From Pachypanchax playfairii (lineage: Eukaryota > Chordata > Actinopteri > Cyprinodontiformes > Aplocheilidae), in the NCBI GenBank assembly GCA_006937955.1, contig SSNP01000134.1, positions 7,902-71,901 of the forward strand: 64,000 bases of DNA, read 5' to 3'. Both the position numbers and the translations under genes were made by a program. How positions within the stretch are numbered: position 1 is the stretch's first letter; every line of letters begins with the position of its first letter. Positions 49,301 through 61,300 of this stretch are shown here, piece by piece. A model generated the notes under the pieces. It had not been told where the DNA came from. It saw only the letters and a program-made list of their open reading frames with translations, and ran no database searches.

Positions 49301-52300
49301 TTAACTGAAGCAGCAACAGTTGAACACGTTTGCACAAATCCTCTCATCTCACATGGTTTCTCTGCTCACATCAAGAGCCCTTAATCAGATTAATTATAAA
49401 TGTGACAAAAATAAAATGTATGCTGCTCATTGTGACAGAGAAAGATGCAATCTGTAGTTATGTTTCATCCCTCTTGAGGTGATTGCATACTACATGTGGA
49501 AAGAAATTAGCTATTTTTCTTCACATGCCAAAGACAAAAGAAGAAATCCACAGAGAGAAAATGGGATAGTCTCAGTTGCAACAACTACCAGAGTATTATG
49601 GGATTAAGTTGCAGCTGAGCAACACAGAGCTGGATAAAATTGATCACCTGAGCTTGAGCGCTTAGGGGTGTGCAGGCAAAGGATGCATGTTGTTTCACAA
49701 GGTAAGATGCCTGCCTGCAATGCAGTACAGTACAGTCTGCAACCATTTCTGCACGTTGAAGGACACGTCTCTCCTCCTAAACCATGAAGTGGCCAGCTGC
49801 AGAGCGTGCATCCATCTGAAACATTTCCACACCACTGAAATGGAGAAGTAGTCAGAGCTGACTGACTGAGGTTCTGCAGAGGACTGTAGACGAATCAACC
49901 AACTCGTGGTGACAGTTCCTGCAAAAGCCCATACTGGTTTGTGAGCATGTAACGCAAAAGAGATTTTTTTTTGTCATCCTGAGAGCCTGAAAACAATAAA
50001 GCCTTCTGTTTTTAACAAGACTAGATTTCAGGAAGTTGCATCACAGAAACAAACCTGCTCTTCTCCAGACCCCCCTTTTAAGTCTGGTTTCAAATCACTG
50101 CTGAAGTGACACATCAAACAGTGGCCAAGTTCACTTTGCTGTTGTGGACTTCATGGCTAAATCAAGGCGTTGCATGCTCTGTGAGATGCAGTAATTGGAA
50201 AGGAGGAGGAGGAGGATGGTGCAGAAAAATGGATTCTGTTGGACCACACTGCTGAGCCAAGCAGAACCCTGAAACAACCGAGTATCTGCAGGATCTTGTC
50301 GCCTCCCACCCCCCATCCCTCTGTTTGCAAAACAAAGAGGCAGAAAGAGGAGGCGAGACTTCAGGTTGAGCTCCACTCGGATGCCCTGGGGAACTTGGAG
50401 CTTATGCAGAGTTCTCTTTACTGTGCTCCTGCACACAATATTAGCAGAAAAGCCCGTAATAAAACGAGCTGAAAAATGTTCTATTGTGCTGTTTTCCCTT
50501 TGTAGAAACTAGATTCTGAGTATTGATCTGCCAAAATAAAAAATAAAAAAAAGTTATCAGCATGCATAAATAAATGAACGAATCTTGTTTGGTGTTGGCA
50601 CATTGACCTTACAGGAAGAATTTGAATCAGTGCTGTATGTGGTGAAAAAATACGGCTTACCAAAATAAAATTATCTGACAAAATAACTTTTATAGCACTG
50701 AAGAGGAAAACAAACACTACAGGTTGGGGTAAAAGTTTTCTTTTATCTTTTTGTCTGAAAATCTTGACATTTGACAATGTGCTTTTTGAAATATCAATTT
50801 TAAACAGGATATTTTTTGCGCGGTACGCTTCTAAAACACGTCAAGTTCAGCAGTTTGGTTTGTACCAGACAGGAAATCAATTTTCTCATTAAGTTTTTAG
50901 ACAGTTTTTAGAAACTGCGACTCACACAATAAAATTAAAAACGCTTGCAGAATATTCCACAAAAATTGAGTTTAAATGATTATTTGTTCAGAAAGAACCA
51001 ATCATCTTGAAGCTAAATGCCATGAAACTGGACGTTAGGGACTAACGCCGGGCTCATACTGCCTACGGAACGGCTTCGGTCCGGTTTTTCCGCAAGCTAC
51101 CACTCACACCTGCTCCAGATAGGGAGTGCGGCCAGCTCCGGTGCTGGGTGCGGAAACAGCACTCGCGAGAACAGAAAGGTGAAAAGGTGTTGTGCTGCAC
51201 GCTTTCGGGACCCTGTGTCACCGGGTGTGATGTAATGTTTACATTTCCTATTAGCGCGTGTGCTGTCTAAAAAGAAGAGTCAAGTTACAGTTGTTTGTAC
51301 ACTCGTCTATTTTGAAAAAATGTATAGCTCGTCAGATTTCATCAAACTGATGTGGATCCTCTCCGGCATCCGGCAAAAATAAGAACCTTGCGGATTCTTT
51401 CCGTTGTTCCGTACGGCCCCCGTAACCGGACCCGCACTGAGCGGCGCTACTGTGAGCCTTCAAGAGGGATTTTAATCTTACAGAATACCTGCGGGGGCCA
51501 CACTGGACCGGATCTGGATGCAGTGTGAACCCGGGGTAACATTGCCTGCATGTGAATTCTACAATCTCCCATCACGAATCTCAAATTTTCCATGTAATTT
51601 ACTGTTTTAATGGTCCACTATCACTCTTTGGAGCATACATCAGAGTCACTCCAACAGCTAGAAAAAACAACATTGTAAGAACTGTTTATGGCAACAAGGG
51701 TTTCTTGTTTTACATCAAAATTTATGAGAAAATACAAAAGCAGTATATTTTCCACCTGAATCTTCCTAATCAAATGTTTAATTGACCAAAAACAGTTAGA
51801 AATGTGTCTGAAATAACAAAGATATTTCAGATAAATTTGGTGTTACAGTGATCCCTCACTACTTTGTGGATTTTTCAAGAATATTCCTCCTAAAATAAAA
51901 AATCTAAAATGCAGAGCTTTCAGCTGTTCGTTTACCTCCCCACACTTCCTCTGTGGTCGGTTGATGACCCAACGCCTCTATCTGAAGACGAGGCACCTCC
52001 CAAAGAGCTGTACAGCTCTCATTAGTACCTGTGCAGTCACATTGTCACCTTCATCGCACTGCACAAGTCCTTTATTATAACGTCAACCAACACAACGCTA
52101 TAACCATCACTGCACACTGAAGTGCCGCAAAGCGATCAGCTTTTCCCCTGTTAACAGACGCCTCTTTCTCTGTGCCGGTCCACAAGCGCTTCTGTTTAAG
52201 ACTATTCAGCATTAAGACTACTCAGTAAAGTCAAGCCTTATCTGCCTAAAAAAGACTTTGAAAAAAGTCATCCATCTACTTATAATGTCAAGACTGGACT

Positions 52301-55300
52301 ACTGTAATACACTTTATTATGGTCTCGAATAGGCATCCATCCATCGCCTCCAGGTCGCTCAGAACGCAGTTGCCCGGTTGTTGTCGGGAAGGAGACGTCG
52401 GGATCATATCACTCCTGTTCTTCAGGCTCTTCATTGGCTTCCTGTTTCTTAAGCCCTATTCGCACTGGATTAGTTTTATCTAGGGACCCCTAGCGATTGG
52501 TGATAATTGAGGAGATAGTCTGTGTTGTTAGTCCAGTGCGAATCAACCATGTCAGTGATTTGTAAAGTAAAAATTCCCCCGCAAATGACCTACTATATTT
52601 TGCCGAAGACCGAGGTCCTATGATAATAGTAGTCCCACGCAAATAGGCATCTCTGTGATTTGGTCGGAAAAGCGCGGGATCAACCCTTTTATTGAGTGGT
52701 TTGTAGTATTTTGGGCACATTTTGATTAAACTTTTTTGAGAATGGAGGCAGCACTGGAGTGTTTCCAAGAAGTTTTGGGTCCTAGGCCAGCAGCTGGACG
52801 CCATCAGCTGGTGGTCACTTACGGCAAGAGAAACAAAACACGTAAAAGGAGCAATATCCGATACAAATGGTGGATAGCGTGCATTGTACTGTACGGTAAG
52901 AATATTTTTTCCCGTTTGTTTTTTACTGCTGAAAAGAAATATTTTCTTCTTTGCACCTGCCATGTTTAAACTCTTGTTGAGCAAATGGATGTTACGCACC
53001 ACGTAACGTGTTGACATCAAAGATACATCAACTACGTACCCTAGTAAATGTCTGTAAAATCTGAGGCAAACTCAGACTTCGCTTATCCAGTTCGAATGTG
53101 CCACTTGAAAAGCAGATGTAGGGGGGTATTTTTTAAATTACACGGGGTCCCTAGATAATGCTTATCCAGTGCGAATAGGACTTTGCAGGATCCAATTTAA
53201 AATTTTATTGCTGTGTTTTAAAGCACTAAATGGTTTGCCCCCTTCGTACCTCACAGAGCTCCTAAAATCTCACGCCCCCATAAGAACTTTGAGATCCTCT
53301 TCACAACATCTTCTGTCAGTTCCACCATCTAGGTTGAAATCCAGAGGTGACAGAGCGTTTTCTGTGGCTGCCCCTAAATTATGGAATAGTCTACCGTTAC
53401 AGGTTCGGTCTGCAAACAGTCTCGGTAGCTTCAAGTCCCTCTTAAAAACTCACTTTTTTACCCTTGCTTTTAAATTTAGCTGATTCCTTTTCTATCCCTC
53501 GTCTCCTAGGTTTGATATGCTTTTTAGGTTTTTTATTCTTTCCTTCTTTTAAAACTGTGTTTTTGCTTATTTTCTTTTACTATTGGATGTTTGATTATAT
53601 TTTTTGCTGTACAGCACTTTGGGCAATCTTACGTTGTTTTAAAATGCTCGATAAATAAAATTGACATTGACATTAGACTTTTCTGTAGAAGCTGCATAGC
53701 AATGTGTTGTAATCATGAAAAGCAATGCATCTATCATTGCATGTAATTAGAATTGTATTTGTTATTTCCTGATTTGAACAAGTATACCAGCTGTTTAAAT
53801 AAAGTAGGCTCCAATGACAAGTTCACTGAAGCCCCTTTACAACTGCCAGAGAGAAGTTTAGTAACCAGCAGTACAATTTACAGAACATAATGATGATAAC
53901 CACCCCATTTGAAAATGCTACAGGGACACGAAAGAGACGGCTCACAGGGGTATCTAAGTTAAATACACTAGCTGGCTGATTACATTTAATTCCACCACTC
54001 TGCCATGGCAATGAGGACAAATTGGGTTGTTGTGGCTGCTGATAATGCTAATCTCCTACCGTAGCAGAGGGATATTACAGTAAAACAGTGAGGCACGCTG
54101 AAATGTCACATTATGGCTTTGGGAAAGACTACATCATGCAGAAATTAGATTCTCTTGGGTTCTTTCAACTGAGAAAAAGCCATTAATGCTCCAGCTCTGC
54201 TGCTCTGTATCACCGCTATAAGATTTGCCTGATTAAGGTCATTTCAATATGTCTTTGTAGAGTGTATCCATTACCACGCCGGCTCGACAAATTACTACTC
54301 CATGTGTGACACAGACACAAACAAACACAGTCCTCCGTAAGCCTCACATACTTGAGTCTTTTCCATGCATGTCCTTGACACCTCCCTCTTGCTCCATACA
54401 GTTAATACGGAGAGGCTCGAATCTCCCTGCTGTTCCATGTGCAGCTGCGGGACAGACAAACTCGTCTTGTCCGATGTGTATATCATTGGACAAGACGAGC
54501 AAGTAAGAGAGGCTGTATCTCCCCAGGCAAGAGCATGTCCTCAGCTTTTGTAGCTGCCCGGCCTAATTGTATGGTACCTGTCTTGCTGTTTCAACAGTGA
54601 GTGATTTGTGGCCTACAGCTAAGAATCTATCAATGCCATGTTGAACCTGTGCACCTTTTATTATTATATCTATTTTTACTGAGGACGAGTGATAAAGCTG
54701 TGCAGCTTTGTTTTCAGAGCAACAACAGATAATTTATGATTACGGTGACCGAATAAGGATATTTCTAAAAAAATAAAACAGACCCTGAGACAAGCCTTAT
54801 ATATTTTAGGACAACCTTGCTCTGCAGGCACAATATCCAGCTAGCTATGTTTGCAGGCTGTTTTCCAGGTTTAATCATTTCCACTGAGATAACACCTCCC
54901 TCCCTCTCTCCCTCACCAGAGAGCATTTGTAGCAGGTGAAGCCTCTCCTATAGTGTTTACCCAGTGAAGGGTAAACAGAATTTTCTCTTCCTGTTTGTGA
55001 ATAATGGCAAAAAAGGTCACTGCAGACATCAGATTATAATCTCATTGTTATCACAGATGAATTTTTCCAAGGCTCATAAATACCAGTTTTTATCACTGTG
55101 TTTGTTACTTCTGCATCGGCATATATAATATCTTATTTTAACAACCTGTAAATACTTATTTCTAAAGGAAAACAGCTGCAGTAAGTGTGTTTTACTATTT
55201 GTGGTTAAACTATCTGATTGTGTTTGTTATTTGAACATTGTGTTAGATTTTTATTGAATTCACAATATAGGGAAATAATCTAATGTAGTAATTGGATTCA

Positions 55301-58300
55301 AGTCACTTTTTCAGATCTGGCCAAAATACATTTTTAAAAAAGTTGTTTCTTAGATATTCCCTTTGTCGTAGGTAATACATACAGATGTCAGCAGGTGGGC
55401 ATAACTACCCTTGTGCAGCTCTTTGGTGAGATGCTGTAGACAATGGGGAGAGTGTGTCTGAGAGATGGTTTTATACCCCAGGGGGCGTGTCTTAGAGACA
55501 ATGCCAGTGACTTAGACATCGGAAAAGATGCACCGCTTTCAGCCAATCACAAATTTCAAATGCAATAGCCACCTTTCAACCCTAAGAGAGCAGCGCTAAG
55601 ATGTTTTTAGACCAAAAAGTGTAGAATTTAACAAGTTTACACGAAAATGTCAAAATGTCAGAAACTGAAAGGTTGTATTGGTAAAGACCCACTAATACAG
55701 TTTATAAGCAAAAATAAGTTGTTGTGGGGTTTAGTTACTCTTTAAAGTCAAAAATGTCTAAACCTAACCTAAAAGTAAGACGGAAGCTTTTACAGTGTAA
55801 ACTATCAGATGCTTCATGTTAATTAAACATGTTGAAGGCTGTTTAGAAGCATCTGATGATATAATATAAGTCAAATGAAGGTTTTTCTGTTACATTTAAA
55901 AATGTAGTCATTTACCTTCTAACAGAACTGCAGATCTTTTATTTTCTTCAATTAAACATGATTTTTTCTTCTAGTTATTCAGGATTAAAATTGTCTGACC
56001 TGTAAATTCTTTCTTTTGACCATGAACAAATGTACAGATGTAATCAACAAACAAGAATCTGCATATAGTCGCTTAGTCTTTCACTCTTAATTATGCTTTT
56101 AGCTGTTTTATAGACACACATTTGAATGAAATTCATACAGACGGGAGAGGTTACAGCTTGTCTGACTGAAACACTGTAATGAGATCAAACATTTGATTAG
56201 TTCAAAATCTGGTTTGCCTGATTATGGACTTCTAGTGAAAAAAAAAAACAGCTCAATTTGTGAATTCAAGCTCCCACAGATTTTTAAATAAACAAGAAGT
56301 GATGTGGCTGAAACATTTACATGCAAATTGTTTTAAACTGGAATGTGCATGATCAACTTCTGTTATACTGTCTAATATTAACGATGTCAGAACTGTGGGA
56401 ACAAGAATTATATGGTTTAAGTGAGATAAAGTTGAACGTGTCTGAATTTATCAGGTGCAAGAAGCATTCAAAAGCTTTGAATTTAATTCTTTAACATTAA
56501 TGTGACATTGAATGTTGAGCTGCCTGTTTGTAAATTACATGTTTACCACATGAATATGATCTAAACGTTTACTAGAAGTGTCAAGAATAAATATTTGACT
56601 CAAGAACAGAGTGTCTCATCTGTGATATTTCAATTATTTTTACTGTTTCGTCTTTATTCCAACACCTATTCCCATGTATTACAGTGCCTCGTCTATACGT
56701 TAATAAAACACATACTTTGACATTTAATTTTGCATACGAATCCCATTTGTTTAGATTTAGACAAAAATATGAAGCAAATGTTACATATTTAATGTGTATT
56801 CTAAAATTTTGTGGGGTTTATTTGTCTATAATATACTTGTGAACTCATGAATCTGAGAAATGTAAAAAAAAAAAAACATACAGCATGAGGATACAGATAA
56901 TACTTTTTTCATTCCCATTATCCACTCCTAAAAAAAGCATTGATATAGATCAGGTTTGCTTGTTTATCTAAATTCTGAATCATCAGTCGAATCTTGGCCT
57001 CATCATGCCATCCATAAGTGAGGACGGACTTACAGAGTGGCAGCATTTATTGCTCTGCCTGCAGCACAGCATACAGAAGCTTCCCCAGTACAGAAACAAC
57101 TCAGGCAGATGCCACTATAAATAATGCATGAACAAAAGAGCCAGAAGAAGAGCTGTGGAACAGCTAATTATTCAGCCCGACATTTCAACAACTCTCTGAG
57201 AAGTTACCAGCTGAAAAAAATGAAATTCGGGATGTCATCGCTGCTGCTGCTGCAATCCATGTGTATTAACACACTAATACAGACACAGTCAGACTCAATT
57301 ATGAACCTGATTAAGCTACATGCCCTGTCCTATAACAACAAGTTTCTTCGCTGCACCACGATAAAACTGGAGAATGTTTATTGAGACAAATCTGTGGAAC
57401 TTATCATAAAGAATTTAAAACAGCAGTCAATGTTTTCAATATTTTTTTTTCACAAGGAATAAATTGCTGTCTGGTGTGAGGAGCTTCTCCGCAGGAGAAG
57501 AGCAACAAAACACTGTTTACATTCAATTAAGAGCCACCCACACTCTCACTGGAAAGCCAACATGATCTCACTTCTTCTCTTTTCTTAATGTCAACAGCAT
57601 CTGAAAAATTTCAAACCCTGGCGTAAAAATAAAAGTATTTTTAAAAATGTGCATGATAATGAGAATAGACTGAAAAAGCTGTTGCTGCATGTCAAATAAT
57701 AAATCCCACAAAAAGTTGTAAAAATTCTTCTTCCAAAATCTGTTTTTCCTCATTAAACAGTTGATTCTGGTATAATGTTCAACCTACAGTCTCATTTTTA
57801 GTTTTTATTTCTATAATCACACACGACCTTCTTACTCCAGCTTTTTATATCAGTAATTACACTGCTGTTAACACTCCAGCATAAAACCTGCGGGAAGCAA
57901 ATAAATAGACAGACGACACCAAACAATGACAGTGACTCTATGAGATAAAAGACTTCTGGGTCAAGATACAACATCATCACATTGGACGTAAAATGAGAGC
58001 TAATCCAGATCTCCAATTTATCAAGACCTCAGACAGGAACCTCGTCAAACTAACCACCAAGACTGTCTTGTTCTCAATGGGACAACATAAATAAAATTTT
58101 TATAAAAGCTTAATTAGAGTGTAATTAGTGATTTTCACAAGACATTAGAGAATTCACTGTCAAAAATGTCTCATCAGTTTTTTTAAAGCAATATTCAAAT
58201 GTTTTCTTTGTGTTTAGAAGAAAAGGTATGCAAGCTATTTAAAAAAAAAGATTTGACAAGCTTGATTTCATCAAGTAGAAGTTTGGAGGACCTGCAAGAC

Positions 58301-61300
58301 AAAAATAGGTAGTTATGCAAGAAATTATTAACCTAAATGAGTTTTAGCAGCCATGAGGGAAAAAAATTTGGTTAACCCTCTCATCTCTAATTGAGCTTTC
58401 CTTAATGCTTGACTGGTTACTTTCCTAAAGTGATGGTAAATATTCCAGCAGTTATAATATTGTATTAATAATTAGCATATGTATACAAGCTAATACAGAG
58501 TAAGCATGTGGAGACACTTGGGTAAAGTTTAGAAGCTGCTTTAAATGATTTCTTAAATGAAAATAATTTGGGACTCTAATGAATTCTCATGCTTTGAGTC
58601 ACTGAAATGATCTTCATTTTCACAACTAAAGAGGAGCCAACTGAAAAACATCTTGCAAATTTCCCCTCATTAAAAACATGGCCAGCACCAGAGCAGGTGC
58701 AGACCCTGAACAGTTCTCTGTAGTGGGCGAAAAGGCTGCAGGGTTACTTAATGAGGTCTCTATCTGCAATGTTCAGAGAGAGTTAGTAGAATCTGGCTGT
58801 GAATGAACAGCACACTGTTGTTTACATGTGCAGTGGTCTGGACACCCACAGAGCAGATCCACCCAAACGCAACACAATCTTGCAAAATAATTTGTTTTAT
58901 GATATGATGCGAAGTGTAATTGTGCAACCTATTTTTATGCAACTGGATAAATTACAGTACGTGGAACCCTTTATGTTGTGACATTTTCAGCTTAAAGAGG
59001 CCCTTCCATTAAAAAGTTTTTCTGAGGTTTCTGTTGAATATTTTAGATCCACAGGTGTTCTTACCTTCATAGTGGGTGTGAAAACAGGTCAACAACTTGT
59101 CTTTCAGTTTTTATCTCTCAAACTACGCAGGTGGTGATAACACCCGAGTTCAAATGACCGGTACTTGTTTCGTCACAACTCCTTTTTTGTTAGTATTCGG
59201 CAGCTCCCGCAGTTGAAACCACGCCTAGCATGCTGTTGGCTAAAAGCTGTTAGCATAAGACGTAGCAAACAGGAAGAGACTACGTCTACTGTTGCCATGC
59301 ACAGTGGGGCAGGAAACAGTATACCTTGCTCTCATAGGCTAGTTTGTTAGCCAATCTGAGTCCAGCAAATTAAAATAATGAATATGAACAAGCTGCTGCT
59401 CGAGGCCTGACGGAACGAGCCGGAACAAGCCGAATTTTGATGCAGACAGATTGAAAGGTCTGTTAATCAGTGTTTCCTGACGTTTTTTAGATGTAAAATG
59501 TTTAATATTACTGGTTAATACTTAATAAATAACCACAAAGTCCTGAAATTTGTATGAAATGGCCTCTTTAAATAATCATTCTTTGTCATGAAGGAGCTTG
59601 CTGAACTACCACAACACCTCACTGCTCCTCACGTCCACGCTACTCAGTCATATATACACTGTAAAGATAGAAAATAAACCCCACGCAGTCTTTTTCCTGA
59701 CTAATTTATTTCACATAAGTACATCATGAATATTCCTGTTTTTCACACCACTTGTTTGCCAAGATATTGAATAAACAAACGCAACCCCTTCACATTTCAG
59801 ACGGTGTATCTCAGAGCCCCGAGCGAATCATCGTCCTATCTGAGCAAACCCATCTGTTCACAGTATTACATCTCCACATACGGTGCAGCTCAACATTTGT
59901 CTTTTTTTTTTTTTAGAATGTGCAAATGTTTCTTAAACATTTATTGAAAGAAAATGCTTCTTCACCCTGATGTGACTTTCATATGCTGTAGAAAAGGAGA
60001 GATGACATACAAACTATCCAGTCTTACATCTGTGACTTTTAAAACTCTATTCACAGCAGCCTAATTAAGCTCTGAAGAAGCAGATCGACTGATTTGTTTT
60101 CAGTTTGACATTTAAGAGACGGTCTCAGGTTGTAACAGCACTGAAGTCTAATTAATGCCCAAACATGACAGATACAAGAATTTATTAAGAGTTCATGTAA
60201 TTAATATATTAATTAATCATATCATGATCAATGTGTCAAATTCTTCAATGTATTATAGATATTTGGTGTTGTAAGTCTGGTAATTATTTCATTTTGTTTG
60301 TTAAAATTTGTTAAAATGATTAAAGGTACAGTATGTGAGAATTAGACCTTGTCGTCAAATCCGAGTCCCGCAGTTCATGTAAAAAAAAAAAACATCCGCT
60401 TTCAGCCACTCACCCCCTCCCCTCCCTGATTTTTCTGTTGAGTTGCCAGTTCCGATGTTAATTCTCATTTTGCTTCTCTTGTATTTGTTCAATTTTTGTG
60501 AATGTGTGTAGGCCTGTTTGTTCAGCGTTGAGTTTTCCTAAGTGCGTTTGAACGCCCCATCATGTGCAGCTCGGCTGCTCAGTTGGAAGGATGTGGTGGT
60601 TTCTTACTTTTTGCTGCTGGTTGTTGTGGAATTACAGCTGCTTGTGTTGAAGACTTGGCAGCCTTGCAGACTCACATGTGATTCGTTAAGGAACCAGGAA
60701 GTCTGGACGTGTAAATAATGATTCTGGTCTGGGCTAGCTTTTTTAAAATGACAGAAACTATCGACCACCCAGCCGACTGAGATTGAGATCTGTTATAATG
60801 TGACTTTATTTTCAACATCGGTGGGACACTAAACTGTTGTGTGAGTATTTCACTGTAAAATTCAAACATACTGTACCTTTAAAAGATGTTTGCATAGTTA
60901 TAAAGACTCAAGTTTTATTGACTCAAGCACTGAAAAATTCAAGTGTCGCGTCTAAGTCTGGATATTAATCAGATTAAACAGATTTTCATTTCTGTTTTTG
61001 TGAATCTAATTTAAATGAGTATTTGCTCTAATAATTAAAAGATAATTTACATAGTAAAATGTTGGATTTTAGCATCAGCTTACTTTTCCTTTCTCTGCCC
61101 AGTTACAATTAACAACATTTGTTTGCAGAAAATCTTTTACATTCTTGGTTTGGAACATTGTAAAAAGCCAAATCAAATGCAGGAGGAATGGTGAGATTAA
61201 GAAAATAATATACTACACAAACTGCTTTTACCTCTTTGAGATTAAGAGATTTTAAAGAAGACAACTGCGGTCTTAAACTGCAGCAGACTGTCAGGAATGC

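Larger units (their letters stand above)
53681..58991. other. spock2 intron 1, distal part
   Basis: AT-rich, non-coding. Recognised items are the short hairpin at 54461-54499 and the MITE end at 55380-55745. Nothing else can be supported. Confidence 0.45.
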
